Assembly (NCBI RefSeq): GCF_008001235.1
Contig: NZ_CP040751.1
Location: forward strand, 2,277,001-2,341,000
Direction: 5' to 3'
Origin: Salidesulfovibrio onnuriiensis
GTDB lineage: Bacteria; Desulfobacterota; Desulfovibrionia; Desulfovibrionales; Desulfovibrionaceae
DNA: 64,000 nt
Below are positions 26,456 through 34,509 of this stretch, piece after piece. The translations under genes were made by a program, and so were the position numbers. The notes beneath the pieces are model-generated. The model saw nothing but the letters and a program-made list of their open reading frames with translations. It ran no database searches and was not told where the DNA came from. How positions within the stretch are numbered: the stretch's first letter is position 1; every line of letters begins with the position of its first letter.

Positions 26456-27436
26456 TTGGGAACAGGCGAGGATATTTTTGATTTCTTGAATCGATCCAAA
26501 TGGTTGTCTGTAGCTGGGCCAGCGGCGATCTCCTTTCTTGCCGCCGGGGAATACAATGAAAACTACCTGGTTCATTCAAGCCAGGGGCAGTTTGTTTTTC
26601 GTATCAATCATGGCAGCCAGCTCGGACTGGACAACCAGATCCAATATGAATTTCAGGTTCTCGAGGCGGTCTACGGTTCGGGCGTGACCCCCCGGCCCCT
26701 GTACTGGTTGCTGGATCCGGAACAGGAAAGTCTCGGCGACGGCGTCATGCTCATGGAGTTCCTACCGGGCCGTCCGCTGGACTATGATCGGGATGCCGAC
26801 GAGGCGGCCCGCATATTCGCCCGAGTCCATTCCCAGCCCGAGGATGCCCGGTTGCTGGTGCAGCGAAATCCGGTCCTGGACATCGCCCGGGAGAGCCGCG
26901 TGCTGATTGATCGTTATGCCTTGGACCATCCCCTGGAGAATCGGCGTTCCCTGTTGCTGGAATATCATGATCGTGTTCTGGGCTGGGGAGAGGAGGCCGA
27001 ACGACTTTTTGCCGGGGAGCCTCTGGTGATCGTCAATACCGAGGTCAATTCCCACAATTTTCTTATAGATGACTCGGGGCCAGACAAGCGGGGGTATCTT
27101 GTCGATTGGGAAAAAGCCGTGGTTTCCTGCCGGTATCAGGATCTCGGTCATTTTCTGGTGCCCACCACGACACTCTGGAAGAGCGACAGACGATACTCCC
27201 AGCAGGAGAAAAAGGCCTTTCTCGAACAGTATCTGAGCGAGACTGGACTGGAATGTTGCATTGAGGAAATGGCTTATAAAACCGATATATTGGAGAATAC
27301 AATACTCTTGCGGGCAATGGCCTGGTGCTTTATGGCTTTTTACGAGTACACTCGGGAAGACCGCGTTTTGAAGAACGAGTATACTTTCAAGAAAATAACG
27401 CAATACCTCAACGAGATGGAATGTTTTTTCGCGTAG
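26456..27436 (+). CDS. choline/aminoglycoside-kinase-like protein with altered catalytic loop
   Basis: 326 residues, APH/ChoK fold. Nucleotide-loop region FLAAGEYNENYLVHSSQGQFVFRINHG, linker hinge LMEFLPGRPLDYD, catalytic loop and metal Asp217 (GYLVDWEKAV) are recognisable. The normal Brenner motif HxDxxxxN reads N194-T-E196-V-N-S-H-N201: the His is Asn and the catalytic Asp is Glu, while the Asn is kept at the right spacing. Start is a TTG at 26456 with GGGAG six bases upstream. The gene overlaps the ABC ATPase gene by 16 bases, so a small-molecule (choline-, ethanolamine- or thiamine-like) phosphotransferase coupled to import is the simplest idea; loss of activity is also possible. Confidence 0.8.
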   Translation: MGTGEDIFDFLNRSKWLSVAGPAAISFLAAGEYNENYLVHSSQGQFVFRINHGSQLGLDNQIQYEFQVLEAVYGSGVTPRPLYWLLDPEQESLGDGVMLMEFLPGRPLDYDRDADEAARIFARVHSQPEDARLLVQRNPVLDIARESRVLIDRYALDHPLENRRSLLLEYHDRVLGWGEEAERLFAGEPLVIVNTEVNSHNFLIDDSGPDKRGYLVDWEKAVVSCRYQDLGHFLVPTTTLWKSDRRYSQQEKKAFLEQYLSETGLECCIEEMAYKTDILENTILLRAMAWCFMAFYEYTREDRVLKNEYTFKKITQYLNEMECFFA

Positions 27437-28383
27437 ACGGCCTGGTGAAATCCTTTGGGAGAGAAACGATTCTGGACCACATCGGTTTCGAGGTGGACCG
27501 TGGCGAGATCGTCTCCCTCATCGGGCCAAGCGGTGTGGGCAAGACCACCCTCCTGAACATCATCGCCGGACTGGAGAAGCCTGACTCCGGCTCCCTGCAT
27601 TTCAGCGTGCCGCCCAGCAGGGAACATCCCGTGATCATGGTCTTTCAGGATTATGTCCTATTTCCCAACCTGACCGTTTTCGAGAATGTGGCCTTCGGCC
27701 TCCGGGTCCGCAAGATTTCGGGGAGTGATGTCCGAAAGCGGGTCATGGAGATTCTGTCCTATTTCCAATTGGCCGAAAAACAGGGCCTGTATCCCAACCA
27801 GCTTTCCGCCGGGCAGCGCCAGCGGGTGGCCATTGCCAGGGCCATGGTGGTCAATCCCGCCATGCTGCTTCTGGACGAGCCTTTTGCCAACCTGGACCGC
27901 AACCTCAAGATGCAGACGGCCGAATTCATCCGCGACACGCAAAAGGAATTCGGGGTGACCACCATCAGCGTGACGCATGACCTGGAAGAGGCCTTTGTCA
28001 TGTCCGACCGTATCGGGCTGATCCTGGAAGGCCGACTGGTGCAGTACGACACGGCCGCAGAGGTCTATGGCAATCCCGCCACCATGGAGGCCGCCCGGTT
28101 CATGGGGCCCATGAATGTGGTTCGGTCCCGCCTGGTTGATCCCTCGCGGGCGGAATGTTTGCCAGACGAAGAGTTGTACCTCCGGCCCGAGGCCATGACT
28201 ATGGTCAAGGAAGAGGGCGCTCCCGGTGTGGTGGTGGAGTCCTCGTTTGCCGGGCATTACACCAAATACCGGGTCCGGCTGGGAGAGGACGAGGTGGTGA
28301 TCTTCGACAGGCAGGATGGGATCCGGCCCGGAGACAGGGTCCATGTCCGGCTGGCGGAGAATGCGGAGAACGGAGAGGGCTAG
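27421..28383 (+). CDS. ABC transporter ATP-binding protein, YnjD-like
   Basis: 320 residues. Walker A GPSGVGKTT, Q-loop VFQDYVLFPNLTVFENVAFGLRV, signature LSAGQRQRVAIARA (Ala in place of the second Gly), Walker B MLLLDEPFANLD and switch His (SVTHDLEEAF). A C-terminal extension of about 90 residues looks like a TOBE-type regulatory domain (YLRPEAMTMVKEEGAPGVVVESSFAGHYTKYRVRLGEDEVVIF), as in the spermidine/thiamine/iron importer class. ATG at 27421 lies inside the preceding gene. Energises the two permeases downstream. Confidence 0.9.
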   Translation: MFFRVDGLVKSFGRETILDHIGFEVDRGEIVSLIGPSGVGKTTLLNIIAGLEKPDSGSLHFSVPPSREHPVIMVFQDYVLFPNLTVFENVAFGLRVRKISGSDVRKRVMEILSYFQLAEKQGLYPNQLSAGQRQRVAIARAMVVNPAMLLLDEPFANLDRNLKMQTAEFIRDTQKEFGVTTISVTHDLEEAFVMSDRIGLILEGRLVQYDTAAEVYGNPATMEAARFMGPMNVVRSRLVDPSRAECLPDEELYLRPEAMTMVKEEGAPGVVVESSFAGHYTKYRVRLGEDEVVIFDRQDGIRPGDRVHVRLAENAENGEG

Positions 28384-28384
28384 C

Positions 28385-29596
28385 ATGAAACGGGTTTTGC
28401 CTTTCATCCTTTTGCTTTTGATGGTCGCCTGTTCCGATTCGGGCCCCGCGGAAAGGGACGATTGGCTGGCCAGGACCTATTCCGATATCGAGGACGCCGC
28501 CCGGGGAACCTCGGTCAGATTCGCCATGCCCGGGTCGTTTCCGTATGCCGACGTCTGGGTGGACAACTACGTGATTCCGTCCATGAAGCGTCAGTATGAC
28601 ATCTCGGTCGTTCGCGTGCCCATGCCCCCCGGGGAGTTGTCCCGCAGGCTTATTGATGAACGCAACCTGGGGAGGGAACCCGGAAGCGTGGATCTGGCCT
28701 GGATCAGGGGAGAGGATTTCAAACGGCTTCGGCAGGCAGGGGCTTTTTTCGGACCCATCGCGTCCCGGCTGCCCAATTTTCGAAAATACGTGAACCGGGA
28801 ACTCGCCGCCGTGGACTTCGGGTTTGCCAACGACGGCTATGAAGTGCCGCTGGGCAAGGAACAGTTCGTGTTCGTTTATGACAGCGCACGGCTGGAGGAT
28901 GTCCCCGGAACATTCGCCGAACTTCGCGAGTGGGTCAGGCGGAATCCCGGAAAGTTCACCTATCCGAGGCCACCCGATCCCGTTGGGTCGGCCTTTGTGC
29001 GTCAGCTGTTCAACGCCCTGGGCGGTGAGGGCAATGCGTTCTGCCGAGGATTCGACCGCGAGCAGTTCCTGAAGCATTCACCGGCTGTCTGGGAATATTT
29101 GAACGACATAAAACCGTTTCTCTGGCGGCAGGGCCGTGTCTATCCCGAAGGGGACGACCTAATGGAGCGGCTGTTCGTGGGGGGCGAAGTGTTCCTGAAC
29201 ATGACCTCGCAACCCCTTCGTGTGCGCAGTCGGGTGCTGGACGGTATCTATCCTCACTCGGTCCGTTCCTTTGCCATGCGCGACGGATCGCTGTTCAGCC
29301 TTCATTTCATGGCCGTTCCCTTCAATGCGTCCAACAAACCCGGGGCGCTGGTGCTGGCCAATTTTCTGATGTCGCCAGCGGCGCAGTATTCCAAGTTCGA
29401 TCCCGACAACTGGGGTGATTATCCGGCCATCGACGTTTCCAGGCTGCCCGAAAGCATCCGGGAGAAATTCGCCGCCGTGTACCTGGGAAGATCCGTGGCG
29501 TCCCCGCACGAATTGGCCGTGGCCGCCGTGCCGGAAATTCCGGCCGAATACGGGGTCGCCCTGGACAAAGGATGGAAGGAACATGTCGCCCCTTAG
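28385..29596 (+). CDS. ABC transporter substrate-binding lipoprotein, YnjB-like
   Basis: 403 residues. Signal peptide with lipobox MVAC (Cys16) anchors it to a membrane. The remainder is a type II periplasmic binding protein related to E. coli YnjB and, more loosely, to thiamine and spermidine binding proteins (VRFAMPGSFPYADVWVDNYVIPSMKRQYDISVVRVP; VDLAWIRGEDFKRLRQAGAFFGPI; LMSPAAQYSKFDPDNWGDYPAIDVSRLPE). Ligand residues cannot be assigned by eye. Starts one base after the ATPase stop and overlaps the permease by 14 bases. Confidence 0.87.
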   Translation: MKRVLPFILLLLMVACSDSGPAERDDWLARTYSDIEDAARGTSVRFAMPGSFPYADVWVDNYVIPSMKRQYDISVVRVPMPPGELSRRLIDERNLGREPGSVDLAWIRGEDFKRLRQAGAFFGPIASRLPNFRKYVNRELAAVDFGFANDGYEVPLGKEQFVFVYDSARLEDVPGTFAELREWVRRNPGKFTYPRPPDPVGSAFVRQLFNALGGEGNAFCRGFDREQFLKHSPAVWEYLNDIKPFLWRQGRVYPEGDDLMERLFVGGEVFLNMTSQPLRVRSRVLDGIYPHSVRSFAMRDGSLFSLHFMAVPFNASNKPGALVLANFLMSPAAQYSKFDPDNWGDYPAIDVSRLPESIREKFAAVYLGRSVASPHELAVAAVPEIPAEYGVALDKGWKEHVAP

Positions 29597-30461
29597 GCAG
29601 CCGTCCTTGCCTACGCTGGTGAAGCTCTCGCCGTTATTGGCTCCCTTTGTGGCGCTTTTTCTGGGCGGTCTGGCCCTGGCCGTGGCCCAGTCCCTGGGGT
29701 TTTGGTTGCCTCTTCCCTACGAAGGCGGGCCTTTTGACGCCTATGCCCGGCTGCTCGATCCGTATCTGTTGCGTTCCGCCGGCCTGTCCCTGTATGTTGC
29801 CCTGGTCTCGGCCCTGTTTTCCGTGGCCGTCGGTTCGGTGCTGGCCTATGCAATATGGCGTTTGCCCCGGGCCCTGGAGCGCGCGGCAGTGGTCTACAAG
29901 GTCCCGCTCATTCTGCCGCCCATTGCCGTGGGATTCATCGTGCTCGTCTTCTGGAGCAACTCGGGTGTCATCAGCTCCGTGGGGTTCCATCTCGGACTGG
30001 TGGAACGTCCGGCCGATTTTCCGTCGGTGCTTTACGGGGGCTGCGGACTGGGCATGATTCTGGCCTATGTCTACAAGCAGGTGCCGTTCATGGTCATCCT
30101 GGGATACGCCGTGCTCAAGCGGGTCAGCCCGCAGCTGGTGGTCACGGCCAGGATGCTCGGGGCAGGGGAGGCATACACTTTTTTCCGCGTGGTGCTGCCG
30201 CATCTCGCCAAGGTCATGCACGTGGCCTTTATTATCCTGTTTTTATATGATTTCGGTGCATTCGACATACCTTTCCTGCTCGGAGAGAGCTCGCCCGGCA
30301 TGCTCAGTGTGGAGGTCTTCAACCTCTACTTTCGGAGAGATCTTTCCAACCGGCCCACGGCAATGGCCATGCTGGTGTGCATGTTTCTGTTTTCGCTTCT
30401 TTTTATCGTGCTGTATACCAAGCTGGCCTCGCGCCTGGAAAACAGGGAGCGCAAGCTGTGA
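29583..30461 (+). CDS. ABC transporter permease 1, YnjC-like
   Basis: 292 residues, about six membrane helices. The binding-protein-dependent transport signature with the EAA-type loop reads MLGAGEAYTFFRVVLPHLAKVM. ATG at 29583 lies within the end of the binding-protein gene; the frame is open from 29415. E. coli YnjC is one fused protein of two permease halves, whereas here the halves are separate genes. Confidence 0.87.
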   Translation: MSPLRQPSLPTLVKLSPLLAPFVALFLGGLALAVAQSLGFWLPLPYEGGPFDAYARLLDPYLLRSAGLSLYVALVSALFSVAVGSVLAYAIWRLPRALERAAVVYKVPLILPPIAVGFIVLVFWSNSGVISSVGFHLGLVERPADFPSVLYGGCGLGMILAYVYKQVPFMVILGYAVLKRVSPQLVVTARMLGAGEAYTFFRVVLPHLAKVMHVAFIILFLYDFGAFDIPFLLGESSPGMLSVEVFNLYFRRDLSNRPTAMAMLVCMFLFSLLFIVLYTKLASRLENRERKL

Positions 30462-31243
30462 TACCCCGCCTGTTTTACGCGTTCATTGCATTTGTGTCCC
30501 TGTTCCCGCTGGTGGTGATGGTGGGGTATGCGCTGGCTCCTGGGTGGACCTTCCCGGACCTGATTCCACAGCCCGTGGATGGCCGAGCCCTGGAGTATCT
30601 TCTGTCCCAGGCCGGTCCCGTGGCTCGGCACATGGGGGCTTCCGTGCTGTATTCTTTGCTCACCGTGTTGCTGACGCTGCTGTTTTGCCTTTCCCCGGCG
30701 CATCATTTCGCCCGCTGCGAATTTCGCGGCAAGGTGCTGCTGGAAGGGCTGCTGCTGGCTCCGGCCCTGGTGCCTGCCATGACCTTTTCCATGGGCGTGC
30801 ATACCATGTTCATCCATCTGGGACTGGCCGACTCCTTTGTCGGGGTGGTGCTGGTGCTCTCCACATTCAGTTATCCCTACATGCTGCGGGCGCTCATTGC
30901 CGGGTTTCAGGCCGTGGGGCCGGAATACGAGCAGTGCGCCCGGAATCTCGGGGCCGGTTTCATGACCCGGCTGGTGCGCATTGAACTGCCGCTGTTGGTT
31001 CCCTCCATGGTGGCCGGCGGCTCCGTTGTCTTCCTGGTGGCCTTTTCCGAATATTTTTTGGTTTTCCTTATCGGCGGCGGCGCCGTGGATTCCTTTACCG
31101 GCTACCTGTTTCCGTACCTGGCCTCGTCGGACAGGAGCATGGGGGCCTTGCTCACGCTTCTGTTTCTGATCGTGCCCGTCGGGCTGTTCGTATTCATCGA
31201 ACTGGCCGTATCCCGGGTCTACCGCAGGCGAGGTCTGTATTAG
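30458..31243 (+). CDS. ABC transporter permease 2, YnjC-like
   Basis: 261 residues, about six membrane helices. EAA-type loop: CARNLGAGFMTRLVRIELPLLVPSMVAGG. GTG start at 30458 with GGGAG eight bases upstream, overlapping the previous gene by four bases. The five genes from 26456 to here show spacings of -16, +1, -14 and -4 bases, i.e. one translationally coupled unit. A terminator-like hairpin follows at once. Confidence 0.87.
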   Translation: MIPRLFYAFIAFVSLFPLVVMVGYALAPGWTFPDLIPQPVDGRALEYLLSQAGPVARHMGASVLYSLLTVLLTLLFCLSPAHHFARCEFRGKVLLEGLLLAPALVPAMTFSMGVHTMFIHLGLADSFVGVVLVLSTFSYPYMLRALIAGFQAVGPEYEQCARNLGAGFMTRLVRIELPLLVPSMVAGGSVVFLVAFSEYFLVFLIGGGAVDSFTGYLFPYLASSDRSMGALLTLLFLIVPVGLFVFIELAVSRVYRRRGLY

Positions 31244-31250
31244 GCAACAA

Positions 31251-31277
31251 AAAAGGGGAAGCCTTTCGGCCTCCCCT
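31251..31277 (-). terminator. terminator of ychF
   Basis: AGGGGAAGCC-tttc-GGCCTCCCCT hairpin with one mismatch at 31254-31277. On the minus strand it is followed by six T, so it mainly serves ychF; it also sits at the end of the plus-strand importer operon. Confidence 0.85.
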
Positions 31278-31301
31278 GAAATGTCTTGCTGAATCCGGGC
31301 G

Positions 31302-32402
31302 CTAGACGTTGAACAGGAAGTGGATCACGTCGCCGTCCTTGACCACGTATTCCTTTCCTTCAACGCGAAGCACGCCTTCGGCCCGGCATTTGGTTTCCGA
31401 GCCATGCTGGACGTAATGGTCGTAGCCGATGACCTCGGCCCGGATAAAGCCGCGTTCGAAATCGGTGTGGATGACGCCCGCGGCCTGCGGGGCCTTGTCA
31501 CCGTCGTGGATGGTCCAGGCGCGGACTTCCTTCACGCCTGCGGTGAAGTAGCTGATGAGTCCCAGAGAGTGGAAGCCCGTGCGGATGATCTTGTCCAGGC
31601 CCGCCTCGGTCACGCCGTAGGAGTCCAGGAATTCCTGGTACTCCTCGTCCTCGAGCCCCACCAGTTCCTCTTCCATCTTGGCGGAGATCTTGACGAATTC
31701 CGCGCCGCGCTCCTGAGCCAGTGCGCTCACCTGCTTCACGTAGTCGTTGTCCTCGGTGAGTCCTTCCTCGTCCACATTGGCGCAGTAGATGATGTTCTTG
31801 GCCGTGATGAAGCGCAGTTCGTCGATGACGGCGGCCACGTGCTTGTCGTCGAGATTCGGGAAGGAGGAGACCAGGTTGCCCTCGTTCATGTGCGCCAGGA
31901 GTTTTTCGGCTGCATCGATTTTCGGGGCCAGGGTCTTGTCGCCCTTGAGCTGCTTTTTCATGCGCTCCAGACGGTTGTCCAGGATTTGGACATCGGCCAG
32001 AACCAGCTCGGTTTCAATGACCTCGATGTCGCGCAGGGGATCCACGGAATTGGACACGTGAATCACGTCGTCGTCGTCAAAGCAGCGGACCACGTGCAGG
32101 ATGGCCTGGGTTTCCCGGATGTTGGCCAGGAACTTGTTGCCCAATCCTTCGCCCTTGCTCGCGCCCGCCACCAGGCCCGCGATATCCACGAAATCCACGG
32201 TGGAATGCTGCACGCGCTGCGGGTTGACCAGTTCGGCCAGCTTCTCGATGCGCTTGTCGGGCACAGGCACCACGGCCTTGTTGGGCTCGATGGTGCAGAA
32301 GGCGTAGTTGGCGCTTTCCGCGTTCTGCGCCTTGGTCAGGGCGTTGAAAAGAGTTGATTTGCCGACGTTGGGAAGGCCGACGATACCTATGCTCAAGGAC
32401 AT
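31302..32402 (-). CDS. ychF: redox-sensitive ribosome-associated ATPase/GTPase YchF
   Basis: Conserved Obg-family P-loop protein (OLA1 in eukaryotes) that binds ribosomes and prefers ATP. 366 residues: P-loop GLPNVGKST, switch motif DIAGLVAGASKGEGLGNKFL, the ATP-type specificity motif region NIIYCANVDEEG, and the C-terminal TGS domain ending VEGKEYVVKDGDVIHFLFNV. Start at 32402 preceded by AGGAGA; the frame is open to 32525 but those residues are not YchF-like. Divergent from aroL with about 270 bases between. Confidence 0.96.
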   Translation of the reverse strand: MSLSIGIVGLPNVGKSTLFNALTKAQNAESANYAFCTIEPNKAVVPVPDKRIEKLAELVNPQRVQHSTVDFVDIAGLVAGASKGEGLGNKFLANIRETQAILHVVRCFDDDDVIHVSNSVDPLRDIEVIETELVLADVQILDNRLERMKKQLKGDKTLAPKIDAAEKLLAHMNEGNLVSSFPNLDDKHVAAVIDELRFITAKNIIYCANVDEEGLTEDNDYVKQVSALAQERGAEFVKISAKMEEELVGLEDEEYQEFLDSYGVTEAGLDKIIRTGFHSLGLISYFTAGVKEVRAWTIHDGDKAPQAAGVIHTDFERGFIRAEVIGYDHYVQHGSETKCRAEGVLRVEGKEYVVKDGDVIHFLFNV

Positions 32403-32671
32403 TTTCGTTCTCCTGGAAATATTGAAATATGGCGGACCGGCCGCCACAGGGCGATTCTCTCTACAATGCTTCAGAGCGGGTTGCAAGCCCCGGATTCGTC
32501 GAAACCGAGGCGGGCCGCCGCACAAGGCGTTTTCCTTGTCCAGGAAGAAGGAAAACAGCGTTTTTGGGCCTTGCTTTTTGGGCCGTCGGATTGTAGCAAT
32601 TTTCCTTGGGCCCCAAGGCCGGACAAAGCTGCCATTCCTGCTTCGAACTCAGAGATTATCCAAAACCACGC

Positions 32672-33193
32672 ATGAAGAACATCTATCTCATTGGGCCGCG
32701 CGCAAGCGGCAAGACAACGGTCGGCAAGGCGCTGGCCAGCACTCTGGACCGGCCATTCGTGGATACGGACCAGGCTTTTGTAGAGCAATTTGATCAGCAG
32801 ATCGCGGATTGCGTGAAGAATGACGGCTGGGACGTCTTCCGCAAGCGCGAATCCGATATACTCAGGACCCTTTCCGGCAAGGGCGGTATGGTGGTGGCCT
32901 GCGGCGGCGGTATAGTGCTGCGGGACGCCAACCGGCAGATTCTTTCAAGGGGGATTACGATCTACCTGCTGGCCGACCCCGAGGTTCTGGCCGGGCGGCT
33001 GGCCAAGGATCCCATCGAAGCCCAGCGTCCTTCTCTGACGGGCAAATCCATCACCGACGAGGTGCAGGAAGTGCTTTCCATGCGCGATCCCATGTATCGC
33101 GAGTGCGCCCATGTTGTTCTTCACCAGAAAGGGGTGGACGCCATGGTGCGCGAAATAGCCGATACCGTTGCCAGAATAGGCGAAAATTCTTGA
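32672..33193 (+). CDS. aroL: shikimate kinase
   Basis: Phosphorylates shikimate at the 3-hydroxyl using ATP in aromatic amino-acid synthesis. 173 residues: P-loop GPRASGKTT, shikimate-binding DTDQAF, ACGGGIVLRD and RDPMYREC. ATG at 32672 is the natural start; no strong Shine-Dalgarno is visible. It lies two genes and a potassium system away from aroC, so both aromatic genes flank the cluster at 32.7-37.6 kb. Confidence 0.92.
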   Translation: MKNIYLIGPRASGKTTVGKALASTLDRPFVDTDQAFVEQFDQQIADCVKNDGWDVFRKRESDILRTLSGKGGMVVACGGGIVLRDANRQILSRGITIYLLADPEVLAGRLAKDPIEAQRPSLTGKSITDEVQEVLSMRDPMYRECAHVVLHQKGVDAMVREIADTVARIGENS

Positions 33194-33220
33194 CTTTAGC
33201 CTTGCTCTCCATGCTACATT
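33190..33220 (+). promoter_or_regulatory. possible promoter for the CofD-like gene
   Basis: TTGACT (33190-33195) and an extended -10 TGC-TACATT (TACATT at 33215-33220) with a 19-base spacer. A 7-bp hairpin CCGAAGC/GCTTCGG follows at 33233-33251 in the leader. Confidence 0.4.
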
Positions 33221-33289
33221 GAACTTTAGGATCCGAAGCTGTGGGCTTCGGGTTTCCATTGATTTACATGTATTTGGAAGGAGCATTGA

Positions 33290-34465
33290 ATGAGTCTCAC
33301 GGAACGACTGCTCGCGGCGGATGAAAGGCTTGAGAGGCTGGCTGCCGCTCCCCAGGACGGTCCCCGGATCCTGTTTTTCAGCGGAGGGACCGCCTTGCGG
33401 GAAGCATGCGCGGAACTGATCAAATACACCTGGAATTCCGTTCATATAGTTACTCCCTTCGATTCCGGCGGCAGCTCTGCCGAACTGCGGCGAGAATTCG
33501 ACATGCCCGCGGTGGGAGACGCGCGCAACCGCATTCTCGCCCTGGCCGATCCGAAGGAAACGCAGGCCTTTGCAGCTGCTGAATTCCTGGCATCCCGGCT
33601 CCCGCGCGAAGGCGGAAACGAAGCGCTGCGCGAACTGGCGACACAGATCGCTCGAGGCGCCCATCCTGGCATGAGCGGCCTTTCCGAGAGTACTGCGGCA
33701 GTGATCAAGGATTCCATGACCCTGTTCCTGGATTCCTGCTCCGAGAGGTTTAATTTTTCGGGGGCCAGCATCGGCAACATGGTGCTGACCGCCATGTACC
33801 TTCGGCATGAACGGGCAACGGCCCCGGCCATTGACGAATTCAGCGCCCTGGTTGCCGCGCGCGGCACCGTGCGTATGGTTCTGGATGCTCCCCTGGATCT
33901 CAAGGTCCATCTGGAGGATGGAAAAACCGTTGTGGGCCAGCACCGGATAACCGGAAAGACCGAGGCCCCCATTTCCTCTCGGGTCAGCCACCTCCGCCTA
34001 CACCGCGACGGCGTGACCGTGGCCCGGAGGGAGACCCGCATTGAAGGGGAGGTTCGTGCATTGATTACGGACGCGGACATGATCTGTTATCCGGTGGGCA
34101 GTTTCTTTTCCAGCATCGTGGCCAACCTGCTGCCCGGCGGCGTGCCGGATTCCGTGGCCGCCAATGCCTGTCCCAAGGTGTTCGTGCCCAACCTCGGCCT
34201 GGATCCCGAACTGGTGGGCATGAGCCTGACCGATCAGGTGAACGCTCTTATCGAGTATTTACGCAACGGGGCCATTGTCCGTGCGGGGGGCACCTATCTT
34301 GACGGCGTGATCATCGATCCCGAGGCCCATTATCCGGGCGACGTGGATTGTGCGTATCTCGAATCCCTGGGCCTGGAGATAGTGGAAGCGCCGCTTTTGG
34401 ACCGGGAACAGGGATTGGTGGCGGCAGTGCCCCTGATTCGAACCCTTATGGCGATTTCCTGCTGA
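33290..34465 (+). CDS. CofD-like protein, GAK-system type
   Basis: 391 residues, CofD/YvcK-like Rossmann fold: ILFFSGGTALREACAELIKYTWNSVHIVTPFDSGGSSAELRREFDMPAVGDARNRILALAD. This opening closely resembles the CofD-like proteins annotated as part of the GAK system (CofD-like plus ATP-grasp plus XXXCH proteins) in Desulfovibrio and some Vibrio; identification is from memory. True CofD moves 2-phospholactate to F420 precursors, while YvcK-like proteins affect cell shape and carbon use. No ATP-grasp or XXXCH partner is seen in this window. GGAAGGAG precedes the ATG. Next to a Trk/Ktr potassium transporter. Confidence 0.8.
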   Translation: MSLTERLLAADERLERLAAAPQDGPRILFFSGGTALREACAELIKYTWNSVHIVTPFDSGGSSAELRREFDMPAVGDARNRILALADPKETQAFAAAEFLASRLPREGGNEALRELATQIARGAHPGMSGLSESTAAVIKDSMTLFLDSCSERFNFSGASIGNMVLTAMYLRHERATAPAIDEFSALVAARGTVRMVLDAPLDLKVHLEDGKTVVGQHRITGKTEAPISSRVSHLRLHRDGVTVARRETRIEGEVRALITDADMICYPVGSFFSSIVANLLPGGVPDSVAANACPKVFVPNLGLDPELVGMSLTDQVNALIEYLRNGAIVRAGGTYLDGVIIDPEAHYPGDVDCAYLESLGLEIVEAPLLDREQGLVAAVPLIRTLMAISC

Positions 34466-34509
34466 TTCGAGGAGTTGCCCTTCCCGCCCCAGGGGAGTAA
34501 ACCACGGTT

